A DNA stretch of 63,226 bases from contig JAKAOF010000002.1 in NCBI GenBank assembly GCA_021823345.1, forward strand, positions 52,792 to 116,017. Direction: 5' to 3'. This stretch comes from Thermoplasmata archaeon. GTDB taxonomy: Archaea > Thermoplasmatota > Thermoplasmata > Lutacidiplasmatales > UBA184. Below the pieces are notes generated by a model that was not told the origin of the DNA, did no database searches, and saw nothing but the letters and a program-made list of their open reading frames with translations. How positions within the stretch are numbered: position 1 is the stretch's first letter; each line of letters starts with the position of its first letter. This document shows positions 1 through 8,618 of the stretch, one piece after another. Both the position numbers and the translations under genes were made by a program.

Positions 1-193
1 GGGCGCCTTTCACCCTTCGCCGCTCCAACCGATGCAGCTCTCGGACCACGCTGGAGGGCACCATGATGCGGGCATCCTCCACCCAACGGCGTATCTCGGT
101 CTCCAAGGGGAATCGGTGCTCGATGCCGAGTATGAGGGCATTGGCGTCAAGGATCACCGGGGTACCGGTGGTCCGACGGGCCGATTCGGTCAT
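1..193 (-). CDS. PIN-domain protein, N-terminal fragment (truncated by window edge)
   Basis: The first 64 codons are visible and the frame runs off the left edge. The start ATG (193) overlaps the stop of the upstream surface-protein gene as ATGA, so the two are probably translated together. The fragment reads VILDANALILGIEHRF near residue 13 and VPSSVVRELHRLERR near residue 45. This is the beta1-Asp and helix-Glu pattern of PIN-domain RNases of the Fcf1/VapC9-like archaeal group, with the first acidic residue at Asp16. By family knowledge it would be a metal-dependent RNase. No partner antitoxin gene is visible, and the overlapping neighbour is a surface protein, so a toxin role is not supported. 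The remaining catalytic residues lie outside the window. Confidence 0.75.
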   Translation of the reverse strand, partial: MTESARRTTGTPVILDANALILGIEHRFPLETEIRRWVEDARIMVPSSVVRELHRLERRRVKGA

Positions 194-3100
194 GGCCCCA
201 TCCTCGTACCGTCCTCCTCTGCGTGCCCACAAGTGGGGCAGATCAAGCCCTCCAACGGAGTGTTGCACACCGGGCAATTGCTCGGCACGGATTCATGGGA
301 CCCTTCCGCGGTCGATGAAGCTTCCGAGGAGGGCAGTTGATCGAGATAGTCTTCGAGCGCTTTTCGGTCGTCGGAGTCCGACGGGGGCGGGTCATTCGGA
401 GGGGACCCCATGTCCGACGGAGGGATCTCCGCCTCTGGGACTGGGTCTTCCATGGCTTCGGAGGGCTCGGGCGCGGAGCTCGAGGGGTCGCCCCTCGACC
501 CCCGGTTCCGGCGGGTACCGATGACGAAGGTCCCGGCGAGCAGGGCGAGCGCTATGACCACCACCACGATGAGAGAGAACCAAGGGAATCCGCCGCCGGT
601 TCGGGCAAAGGAGAGTTGCACGACTTCGGGCTTTCCCAGTACCTTGACCGGCCCTGCCGAGGGAGTCACGGAGAAGCCCGAAGCGCTCGCCTCGAAGGAG
701 TAGGAACCGTTGACCATCTCGAACGAGAGGGAGGAGTTCGACCCCGAGACGGTCGCGTTCGCCAGGGTCACCGACCAACTGGTCCCGGCCGGGAGACCCG
801 ACTCTTCGAACATCACGGAATACGTGGGGGGTCGAGGGGTGGAGTTCTTCGCATAGGTGAGGTTGAGGTACGACGCTCTCCCTTGGATGGAGACGGTTCC
901 GCTGACGGGGTAGCTCGTGTAACCGGGGACGGTCGGGATGGAGTAAAAGTAAGTCCCGTTCGCCAACGTCACGGTAAGGTTCGTCCAGGTGCTGCGGGTA
1001 AGCCGACCGGAGATGTTGATCCCCCAGGTCGTGGAGGGAGATAGTCCGGCCTCATACACCGTCAGCGGGTACTGAGCGGGGTGGGTAAGGGAGAAGGTGA
1101 TCGCTACCGTCCGGTTGTTCCCACTCACGATAACGTTCCCGATCGCGGGGATCGCAAGATACCCGCGGGGTGGCGAAACGTTGTACGGGTAGGTTCCATT
1201 AAGCACCGCCATCGAGATCGAGCCACCGGAACTCTCGAGATGCGCACCGGCCAGGGTCACCGACCACACCAAAGAGGCCGGAAGCCCCGTCCCTTGAAAA
1301 TCCACCGCGTAGAGCCGGGGCAACTGGAATGGAGTGACGAGGGAGACCGACCCCGAACCATAATCGACCACATAGAGGAATCCTGAACTCGGAGAGTAGG
1401 CGAGACCGAGCGGTTCGCTCCCGACCGAGATGTTCCCCACGAACGCCCCCGAGCTGGCATTTAGGACCTGGATGAGGTCGGATTCGGGCTGAGCGACGTA
1501 GAGCGCCCCGGTCGAAGTGTCCGCGGCGAGTCGGGCCGGGTCCCCTGCTACGTGAAGCACCCGGTATGCGGTCATGGTCCCCGGCAGGAATTCGGAGATG
1601 CTGCCGGCTGCCGGGCTGCTCACGCAAAGCAGCGAGTCGAGCGGGTCGTAGGTGATGGAACTTGGCTCACCGGGAATGGGGATGGAGCCGAGAACGCTCC
1701 CGTTGGCACCGGAGAGCACGGAGATATTGTCCGAACCCTGGTTCGCCACGTAGACGCGACCGTCCGCCGGGTCGAATGCCATGCCAACGGGGTCGGTCCC
1801 TACGGGGACAGACCCTATCGGCTGGTGCGTGGCGAGGGCGATGACGGAAACGTTCCCGGCGAGGTATTGCGCCACGAACAGGAGATTGCTTTCGGGATCG
1901 ACCGCGAGGGCGTCCGGGCCACCGTTCCCGAGCGGCAGGCTCCCCTGAAGGGTACCGGAAGTGGAATTGATGACCGAGACGTTTCCGGAACCATTGTTGG
2001 CCACATACACCATGTTCCGGGCCGGATCTACGACCACGGCGCTCGGGTCGATCCCGGCCGGAAATGTGAAGGAGACCGGGGGGGGAAGGGAGGACACGGC
2101 GACCACTTCCCCCCGGGTGGACAAGGTGGAGTAGACCTCGCCCAAGGAGTCGTCCACGGCGAGCGCGAGGGGACCGGCCCCCACGGGAACTTCCTTGGAC
2201 GAACCCGGGATCAGGTTCAAAGCGCTTACCGAGTCGGACAGACTGTTCGCCGCCAACCAACGCCCCGTCAGGGGGTCGAGGGCGATCCCTTCGGGTTGTG
2301 TCCCGGTCGGGAGAACCGAGAGAATGCTTCGAGAGGAGACGTTCACGACGGCGACCGCGTTCGACCCGCTCTCGGAAATGACCGCCTGGGTCCCGTTCGA
2401 GGTGAGGGCAAGGTAGGAAGGATAGGTTCCCGGGGGGCCCAACGACAACGTGCCGATCGACGTACCGTTGGCGGTGAGGAACGAAGTGTTCCCCGAGATC
2501 TCATTGTCGATCAGGATCTCCCCGGTCTGAGGGATCACGGCGATCCCGATGGGGAAGTACCCTACCGAGACGTTGCGAACGACCGATTCGCCGGTCGCAT
2601 TGATCAGCGTCACGTCGTTTGAGCCCCCGTTCGTGACGACCATCATCTTCGACACCGGGTCATAGGTGACCTCCTCCGGGTCCTTGCCCGTGGATAGGGT
2701 GCGAACTACCAGTCCGAGCGTGCGGTTCAATATGGCCACTCCAGACCCATTCGACTCGGTGACAAAGACATTTCCCGTAAGCGGGTCCGTCACCGCGGAG
2801 GAGGGCCCCTTTCCGACGTTATAACGAGCCTCCGAAAGGAGCGTGGTGGCATTGAGCGCCGTTACCGTGTTGCCGGACTGATCCGCGACCAGGACGGTTC
2901 CCGTCGCATTGTCGATCGAGGCGGCCTCAGGGCCCACCCCGGCTCCGACCGAACTGTCCATCCGGTCCGAGGTCATATTGAACGTGACAAGGTTGTTCGA
3001 CTCGTAACCTGAGACCAGTATGCGGCCATCGAAGGGGTCGTAGACGGCCGCGTAGGGCTCAAGCAATTGCGGCAGGAGAACATTGCCCTTCCAAGACGTC

Positions 3101-3321
3101 CCGTTCAGCAGGGAAACCGTCGAGTTGACGGATCCCCCCTGTACGGACGGAACCTGAACTATCCGACCTCCCCCCTGCCAGTTACCGAGGCTGAGCACCT
3201 CCTTCAAGGCGGGCGGAGCCCGAACGGGTGACCACGACGGGCCGACCGCGAGGACCGCGATGAGTACCACCACGGCCAAGGGGGAACGCCAACGAGAACG
3301 GTTCGGGATTCCGCGTTGCAC
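190..3321 (-). CDS. Membrane-anchored YVTN/NHL-type beta-propeller surface protein with cytoplasmic zinc ribbon
   Basis: The protein has about 1,043 residues. The GTG at 3321 gives a basic N-terminus followed by a hydrophobic export segment (residues 14-28). A longer open frame to 3594 would overlap the upstream gene and lacks this logic. Residues ~50-690 are tandem propeller repeats of the type 'VYVANQGSDNISVL...DPVGMAFDP'. Three 'Y.V.F.E.GLP..T.WSV' repeats follow at ~700-900. A membrane helix lies at ~914-935. The ~105-residue tail is acidic and Pro/Ser rich, with ALEDYLDQL at ~988 and a CPVC...CPTC zinc ribbon at ~1016-1031. NxS/T sequons are dense outside the membrane. The family points to an extracellular adhesion or scaffold role; the ligand is unknown. 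The tail resembles that of the protein at 51.0-54.7 kb. Confidence 0.8.
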   Translation of the reverse strand: MQRGIPNRSRWRSPLAVVVLIAVLAVGPSWSPVRAPPALKEVLSLGNWQGGGRIVQVPSVQGGSVNSTVSLLNGTSWKGNVLLPQLLEPYAAVYDPFDGRILVSGYESNNLVTFNMTSDRMDSSVGAGVGPEAASIDNATGTVLVADQSGNTVTALNATTLLSEARYNVGKGPSSAVTDPLTGNVFVTESNGSGVAILNRTLGLVVRTLSTGKDPEEVTYDPVSKMMVVTNGGSNDVTLINATGESVVRNVSVGYFPIGIAVIPQTGEILIDNEISGNTSFLTANGTSIGTLSLGPPGTYPSYLALTSNGTQAVISESGSNAVAVVNVSSRSILSVLPTGTQPEGIALDPLTGRWLAANSLSDSVSALNLIPGSSKEVPVGAGPLALAVDDSLGEVYSTLSTRGEVVAVSSLPPPVSFTFPAGIDPSAVVVDPARNMVYVANNGSGNVSVINSTSGTLQGSLPLGNGGPDALAVDPESNLLFVAQYLAGNVSVIALATHQPIGSVPVGTDPVGMAFDPADGRVYVANQGSDNISVLSGANGSVLGSIPIPGEPSSITYDPLDSLLCVSSPAAGSISEFLPGTMTAYRVLHVAGDPARLAADTSTGALYVAQPESDLIQVLNASSGAFVGNISVGSEPLGLAYSPSSGFLYVVDYGSGSVSLVTPFQLPRLYAVDFQGTGLPASLVWSVTLAGAHLESSGGSISMAVLNGTYPYNVSPPRGYLAIPAIGNVIVSGNNRTVAITFSLTHPAQYPLTVYEAGLSPSTTWGINISGRLTRSTWTNLTVTLANGTYFYSIPTVPGYTSYPVSGTVSIQGRASYLNLTYAKNSTPRPPTYSVMFEESGLPAGTSWSVTLANATVSGSNSSLSFEMVNGSYSFEASASGFSVTPSAGPVKVLGKPEVVQLSFARTGGGFPWFSLIVVVVIALALLAGTFVIGTRRNRGSRGDPSSSAPEPSEAMEDPVPEAEIPPSDMGSPPNDPPPSDSDDRKALEDYLDQLPSSEASSTAEGSHESVPSNCPVCNTPLEGLICPTCGHAEEDGTRMGP

Positions 3322-3393
3322 GCTGACGCTAGTCAGGCGGAGTTCATCTTTCTTTCTCCTCGGGCCCCTTCCCAAAGACTCGGATAGGAAGGG

Positions 3394-3416
3394 GGGGGAG
3401 GCGGTCCGCCTCCCCC
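3394..3416 (-). terminator. GC-rich hairpin between two surface-protein genes
   Basis: This is a perfect inverted repeat with an 11-base stem (GGGGGAGGCGG pairing with CCGCCTCCCCC) around a single central base, so a realistic hairpin has about 10 pairs and a 3-base loop. It starts about 9 bases after the stop of the gene at 3425-5359 and lies before the start of the next minus-strand gene. No long T-run follows, so intrinsic termination is uncertain; it may instead protect a 3' end or separate the two genes. Confidence 0.4.
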
Positions 3417-3424
3417 ATGCCAGT

Positions 3425-5359
3425 CTACTGTCCAGGCGGAGGGGCTCCCTGAGCTGGTCCGTACGAGGAACTGACGGGGTAGTTTCCGGGGGGTGGGGCC
3501 CCGGCGTTCGTCGGGGTCTTAGGCTTCTTGGCCTTGAAGTAGTACGCCAAGCCCCCGCCCACGGCGGCCACGACCACCACACCAACGACGACATAGATCA
3601 GCAAGTTGTTGTTGCCGTTGTTAGAGTTGTTCCCGTTGCCGTTCGAGGTCCCCGAGGTCACAGTGAGGATGGTGGCCCTGTTCACCGAGTGCTTGTTCGC
3701 GTCGGTGACGGTCACTGTCACGGTGTAATTGCCCGCGGTCGAGGGGGTGCACTGCAGGGAACTCGTGTTCGAGCTCGTGCAACCAGCAGGCAAGGTGGCG
3801 TAGCTGTACGTGTAGGGGGACTTCCCCCCGCTCACCGAGACCGTGAAGGTGGTCGAGCTCCCCGCGGCGACACTGGAGGGAGAGGCCGAGAAGGCGGTAA
3901 TCTGAGGGTATCCGGCCGGAGCGGTCACCGTGAAGACGGCGGGGGCCGAGCTTGCGGCCGTCTTTCCGGTCGAGTCCGTAACGGTCACCGACACCGAATA
4001 GGTACCGGGCGTGGTGGTCACGCAACTGATGGTCGCTAGATTCTGGGACAGGCAGCTCGATGGGAGTCCCGTGTAGGCGAAGGAGTAGGGAGCGGTGCCG
4101 CCCGTGACCCCTACCGCGATGGTCACGGCTGATCCCGGAGCAACACTCGACGGGGTGGCGGTGAAGGAATTGATCACCGGTCCGCCCGCGGAGCCTCCGG
4201 CGGGATTGATGACCGACACGGTTCCCGCTGCGTTGTTGTTGGCCGAGTTGACCACGTAGATGTCGCCGTTGGTGCTGTCATACTCGATCGCATCCGGCTC
4301 CACGCCGACGGCGATGGTCCCGAGAATCGTGTTCGTTGAACCATCGATGACCGTCACCGAGTTGGTATTGTAATCCGTCGTGTAGAGGTAGCCGTTGGCG
4401 GGATCGAAGACGACCCCGTCGGCCCCCGCCTGGGTAGAGTAGCTGACGTTGGTCACGAGCTTGTTGGTCGACCCGCTGATCACATTGGTGACGTTCCCGC
4501 CGGCCACGTAGATGTCGCCGTTGGTGGAATCGTACGCACATCCCCCCTCAACACCCTGTGGGCTCGAGAGGTTGGTGATGAACGAATAGGTGGTGGCACT
4601 GTCAATGGCGATATCCGTAGCCACGCTCGGACCATAGGCGCTCTGATCGACCACGAAAAGTTCGCCATTGGCGGTGTCGATGCATTCGTGCATCGGAGTT
4701 TCCAAGCCGGCTGAATTCGCTGGCTCGGAGAAGAACTGTGTTCCGAGGGTGTTCGACGCGGTGTTGATCGTGTACATGCTCAGGTTGTCGTAGCTGACCA
4801 TGAACAAGGTACCGGTCGTCGAGTCCAAGGCCAGGCTGCCGCTGCTTCCCGCGGAGCCCGAAAGGTTGACCGAGTTCGGGCCCACCGCGTTGGTCGCCGC
4901 GTTCACTACGAAGACTCTGAAGGCATCCTGGTCGACGACGTAGAGGTTGCCATTTGCACTATCGTAGGCCAGCGAGTCGGGAGCTGCACCACCGGAAGTG
5001 GTGAACACTGGAAGTGTAATCCAGCTCGACACGGTGTTGGAGGCCGGGTTGATGACGGTCACATTGCCCGGACGAGCCGTCGTAGCGGCCTCCCCGTTCG
5101 CAACGAAAATTTTGTTGTCGGCCTTGTCAAAGGTAACCCACCCCGGTCCCCAGCCCACCGGGATTGTGGCGACCACGGAACCGATCCCGTGGGGAGCCAA
5201 GGAAGCCGAGGTCACGGAACTTCCGATCGCCAAGTTGGCTTCCGAGGCCCTGGGCTGGACCATCGCCGCTCCGACCAGTCCCATGGACATAGCCAGCGTC
5301 AACACAATTGCGATCGTCCCGAGGGCAAGCTTTTGGCGGCTCATTTGCCATTCGACCAT
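3425..5359 (-). CDS. Secreted YVTN beta-propeller protein with two Ig-like domains and C-terminal anchor
   Basis: The protein has about 644 residues from the ATG at 5359, which is preceded by AGAGG at good spacing. A GTG at 5374 in the same frame is possible. An N-terminal signal segment (residues ~10-32) is followed by propeller repeats at ~40-385 such as 'IYVVNSANNNAAGTVSVI'. Two Ig-like domains follow (~390-560), both of the form 'PYSFAYTGLPSSC...TISC..TTPGTYSVSVTVTD'. A Gly/Asn-rich linker, a membrane helix (LLIYVVVGVVVVAAVGGG) and a short Lys- then Pro-rich tail complete it. It shows the same architecture as the protein at 51.0-54.7 kb but lacks that protein's zinc ribbons. It is predicted to face the outside of the cell, and its ligand is unknown. 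Confidence 0.8.
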   Translation of the reverse strand: MVEWQMSRQKLALGTIAIVLTLAMSMGLVGAAMVQPRASEANLAIGSSVTSASLAPHGIGSVVATIPVGWGPGWVTFDKADNKIFVANGEAATTARPGNVTVINPASNTVSSWITLPVFTTSGGAAPDSLAYDSANGNLYVVDQDAFRVFVVNAATNAVGPNSVNLSGSAGSSGSLALDSTTGTLFMVSYDNLSMYTINTASNTLGTQFFSEPANSAGLETPMHECIDTANGELFVVDQSAYGPSVATDIAIDSATTYSFITNLSSPQGVEGGCAYDSTNGDIYVAGGNVTNVISGSTNKLVTNVSYSTQAGADGVVFDPANGYLYTTDYNTNSVTVIDGSTNTILGTIAVGVEPDAIEYDSTNGDIYVVNSANNNAAGTVSVINPAGGSAGGPVINSFTATPSSVAPGSAVTIAVGVTGGTAPYSFAYTGLPSSCLSQNLATISCVTTTPGTYSVSVTVTDSTGKTAASSAPAVFTVTAPAGYPQITAFSASPSSVAAGSSTTFTVSVSGGKSPYTYSYATLPAGCTSSNTSSLQCTPSTAGNYTVTVTVTDANKHSVNRATILTVTSGTSNGNGNNSNNGNNNLLIYVVVGVVVVAAVGGGLAYYFKAKKPKTPTNAGAPPPGNYPVSSSYGPAQGAPPPGQ

Positions 5360-5434
5360 TTTTCCTCTATTCACTTCCGTTAGCGGTCCGCGTGCGTTGG
5401 ACGCCGGCGAACCGAATTGGCAGTTGCATCTTAG

Positions 5435-5442
5435 TTTATATA
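5435..5442. promoter_or_regulatory. TATA element between divergent surface-protein and regulator genes
   Basis: TTTATATA is the most AT-rich stretch of the 138-base divergent spacer and reads as a TATA box on both strands. On the minus strand it predicts a transcription start near 5412, upstream of the start at 5359. On the plus strand it predicts one near 5464, upstream of 5498. A second AT-rich block (TGATATTCTA, 5451-5460) could serve the plus strand instead. Confidence 0.5.
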
Positions 5443-5497
5443 CAGTCGTATGATATTCTAAGGCATTCAGAGAACGCCCGCCTCAGAGGCTTCGGGG

Positions 5498-8400
5498 GTG
5501 GTCCCGGTCAAGGGGAGCCCGAAGGCTAGTCTCGGCCCCCCACCTTCGTTTGGGTCCGAACACCGCTCGGAGGCCCGGCTGGACGACCCTCAGGACCTGG
5601 TCTTGCTCCTCCTGGGCCTCGATCAACGGATCCGGCAACGCGCCACGCAGAAACTGATCAGCCAATTGACGTTCCTGTCCCAACCCACGGTCTCCCGGCT
5701 ACTGGGGAGCCTCGTCCGGCGGGGGCTTGCGAAAGCCGTCCTGCCCATTCCTTGGGAGCGCAGGCACCCGGAGAAGTGCTACGAGCTTACCCCGACCGGC
5801 CTCGCCAAGTTTCGGGAGGTCTGGGACCGGTTGGGCAACGCACCGAGCTTCGATCCGTCCCTCGTGCTGCGTGACCTCGTAGAACTTAACCCGAGTGATC
5901 CGCCCCTCGACCTCCTCTATCTTTGCCTTCGGGGGATTCCCTTTGATGTCCAGAACCCCCAGTCCGGGCTGGCGGCCCTGAACGTACAGCGTCAGAAGGT
6001 AGGCCCTCTTCCTGCACTCTCCGAACAAGCCGTCTCGGTCAACAGCTCGCAGAACGCGCCTGCGTCCCAGGCACTGGTGGGTCGATTCGAGGAGCGTCGA
6101 TTGATCCTCTCCGCCCTGCGGACCGCGTCGGAGCGCCAACCCCGGAACTCGGCGATATTGTTCATGGGCCCGGCGGGGATTGGAAAGACCACCCTGCTCC
6201 AGTTCGCCCGGGCGGCGGGCGAACGCCGGGGTTTCCGGTGCCGACAGGCGCAGGCCGTCCACCTGGAGAAGTTCCCGTTCTATCTCGTCGACGACCTCTC
6301 TCCGGACGGTCCGAGCTCCGCCGACCCCCCGGTCGAAGATGAACCGTCGAAGTGCGGGCACCAGCTCTCCCTCAGCGACCGCATGTCCCAGGCGTTCCGC
6401 CGTTTGGAGAAGGACACTGAAAAAGGTCCCATCCTGCTCATCGTCGACAGCGCGGAGAACTTGACCGTCGCCGGGCTGTCGATGCTCGAGTTCCTGCTCT
6501 TCAACATCGAGGACAAACACCTGCCGGTGGTAATCGTGCTGGCCGCCCAGACGGGGATCTCCACCAAACCCAGCCTTGCCCGAGTGTCGGAGCGGCTCCG
6601 ACAGTTTGGTCGAGACCAAACGGGTCGACTCACGTTCTGGGAGGTTCCCCCGCTCACCCCAGGGGAATCCCGCGCGCTTGCGCTCCAGGGACTTGCCCCT
6701 CTCCCCGAGGACCGGGTCGAGTGGAGGGTCCTCGAATTCCTCCAGGAACGCTGTCAAGGCAATCCACTTTACATCCGGGAGTGGATCCGGGACCTACGCG
6801 AGGGACACGCTTCCGGGACCGCCCCCGGGAGCCAGCGGCTTCCGTGGCCGCCCCGAGTCCCGGTGAACCTCGTGCGGTTGGTGGAGTCGCAATTGTCCGC
6901 GGTCCCGCCTCACGTGCGGACGCTGCTCGAGATGGCGTCGATGTCGGGCCCCGTCATCGACGTTCCCCCGTTGGCCGCGCTCGCGCAGGAGAACGGTTGG
7001 GGATCCAAGGAAGAGGTGGGGAAGGCACTGGACGAGCTCTCCCGTCGCTCCGACCTCGTGTGCCATCTGTCCCGGTGGAACTTTGCCTTCGGACATCCCC
7101 TGGTGCAGGAGGTCTGCCTTGCCGGCAGTCTGCACCGCCGTGCCTGGTGGGATTTCCTGGGAGGATGGTGGGCTACGCACCGACCCGCGGAGGTCGGGCG
7201 GACGGCGAGATTCTACTACTGGGCGGGAAACAGCAAGGCGGGATTCCCATGGATCGCCAAGGCGGTCGAGCGGGCGCTCCGGTCCGAGGAGTGGGAGGCG
7301 GCGGCGGAATACGTGGCATGGATCGCCGAGCTCCTCGGAACGGGAGATGAACTGTTCGACAAGCGGGTGAAGTTTCAATTGGAGACCGTACGGGAGCTTC
7401 GGTGGGCCGGGGCCCTCCGCACCGCGGAGTCCCTGCTCCAAGACGTCACGAAGGAACCGCTTCCCGAGCGATACCGCTGGGAGGCCGAGGAGAACCTCAT
7501 CGCTTGCCTCTCGGTGACCGACATCAAGGCCGCCCGGGCGCGACTCGAGAGCCTCCTGGGAGCCCCTCAGGGGAGTCCCCCCTTGGAGTGGCAGATTCCA
7601 CTCAACATCCACCGATCATGGATCTCCCTCCGGGAAGGGAATGTCCGGGAGGGGCTCCGATGGGCCCAGAGATCCGTCCAGATGATCCGACGTTCGGACC
7701 CGTCCAGCGACTGGGGGGCCTATGCCGGGGTCGCCCAGGCAAGTGCCCTGCTCCTTCTCGGCCGATACAAGGAAGCGCTGGAGGTTTGCCGCCACTTCCG
7801 CGAGCCCAAGGACGTGAAGATGCGGCCAGCCCTGCGCGTCCAGGTGGAGAACCTCGAGGGGAGGATACGGATCGCCATGGGCAACCCCCGAGAGGCCCGA
7901 GAACACCTCCTACGGGCCTGGAAGGTCGCCCAAGAGGCGGGAAGGACCGTCTCACACGTCATGGTCCTAGCGAACCTTGCCCTTGCACAGATCGACCTCG
8001 AACTGTGGGAAGACGCCGAGGCCTCCATCCAGAACTGCCTCTCGATCTCCCGGCGCTACTCGCTGCCGCTCCCGCGAGCCTGGGCGTTGCTTCGGTCGGG
8101 CCAGCTACGGCTCCACCGGGAGGATCCGGCGGCCCGATCGGACCTCGTGGAGGCGCAGAAGGCATTCCATGCGCTCGGCATGCGAGGAGCGGACCTTCTA
8201 TGCCGTACCTATCTCGGGATCCTGGACGCTCGGAACGCTCCCACCCGCGCGGGGATCCGAAGGCTCGAGACCTTCCGAAAGGACTTTGCGAGCGTTCCGG
8301 TGGAAGAGGTTCCACCGATCTCCTTGTTCATGGCCGGGCTCTGGGAACGGCTCTCAGAGCATCCCCGGGCCCTTGCCGAGATCCAGGCCGGGATCTCCGA

Positions 8401-8581
8401 GGCTCGCGCATCGGGGCGATTGCTCCACGAGGCGCACGCCCATGCGTGCCTCGCCCACTGGCATCGGCTCCATGGCTCAGCTAAGACGGCGGAGCTCGAA
8501 CACCGGACCGCCCTGCGCCAATATCGACGGGCCGGCATCCGGGGAGTCCCCAGCGGGGATCGGTACCTCGGAGCACGATAG
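5498..8581 (+). CDS. STAND-type regulator: winged helix, AAA/NTPase and TPR-like C-terminus
   Basis: This is a soluble protein of 1,027 residues. Residues ~25-105 form a MarR-like winged helix ('ISQLTFLSQPTVSRLLGSLV'). A P-loop NTPase follows with Walker A GPAGIGKTT (~223-231) and Walker B ILLIVDSAEN (~311-320). The C-terminal half is a chain of helical pairs rich in 'AxxxLxxA' spacing, typical of TPR arrays in MalT/LuxR-family and other STAND regulators. By family knowledge, ligand binding to the TPR part controls ATP-dependent oligomerisation and DNA binding. No signal peptide is seen. It diverges from a surface propeller gene, its likeliest target. The GTG start gives a long Pro/Gly-rich leader and could lie slightly downstream. 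Confidence 0.75.
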   Translation: MVPVKGSPKASLGPPPSFGSEHRSEARLDDPQDLVLLLLGLDQRIRQRATQKLISQLTFLSQPTVSRLLGSLVRRGLAKAVLPIPWERRHPEKCYELTPTGLAKFREVWDRLGNAPSFDPSLVLRDLVELNPSDPPLDLLYLCLRGIPFDVQNPQSGLAALNVQRQKVGPLPALSEQAVSVNSSQNAPASQALVGRFEERRLILSALRTASERQPRNSAILFMGPAGIGKTTLLQFARAAGERRGFRCRQAQAVHLEKFPFYLVDDLSPDGPSSADPPVEDEPSKCGHQLSLSDRMSQAFRRLEKDTEKGPILLIVDSAENLTVAGLSMLEFLLFNIEDKHLPVVIVLAAQTGISTKPSLARVSERLRQFGRDQTGRLTFWEVPPLTPGESRALALQGLAPLPEDRVEWRVLEFLQERCQGNPLYIREWIRDLREGHASGTAPGSQRLPWPPRVPVNLVRLVESQLSAVPPHVRTLLEMASMSGPVIDVPPLAALAQENGWGSKEEVGKALDELSRRSDLVCHLSRWNFAFGHPLVQEVCLAGSLHRRAWWDFLGGWWATHRPAEVGRTARFYYWAGNSKAGFPWIAKAVERALRSEEWEAAAEYVAWIAELLGTGDELFDKRVKFQLETVRELRWAGALRTAESLLQDVTKEPLPERYRWEAEENLIACLSVTDIKAARARLESLLGAPQGSPPLEWQIPLNIHRSWISLREGNVREGLRWAQRSVQMIRRSDPSSDWGAYAGVAQASALLLLGRYKEALEVCRHFREPKDVKMRPALRVQVENLEGRIRIAMGNPREAREHLLRAWKVAQEAGRTVSHVMVLANLALAQIDLELWEDAEASIQNCLSISRRYSLPLPRAWALLRSGQLRLHREDPAARSDLVEAQKAFHALGMRGADLLCRTYLGILDARNAPTRAGIRRLETFRKDFASVPVEEVPPISLFMAGLWERLSEHPRALAEIQAGISEARASGRLLHEAHAHACLAHWHRLHGSAKTAELEHRTALRQYRRAGIRGVPSGDRYLGAR

Positions 8582-8587
8582 GACCCG

Positions 8588-8600
8588 CGCCCGTCGGGCG
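8588..8600 (+). terminator. Short hairpin after the STAND regulator
   Basis: CGCCC-GTC-GGGCG begins six bases after the stop codon and lies between convergent genes. It is a small stem without a clear T-run, so it is only a candidate 3'-end signal. Confidence 0.3.
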
Positions 8601-8618
8601 AGTTACCCGCCCTACCCT

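Noticed and set aside
1-193. Reading the PIN-domain fragment as a VapC toxin
   Set aside because: No VapB-like antitoxin gene lies upstream; the gene overlaps a surface protein gene instead.
3322-3594. N-terminal extension of the first propeller protein
   Set aside because: It overlaps the end of the upstream gene and the palindrome at 3394-3416, and would bury the signal sequence.
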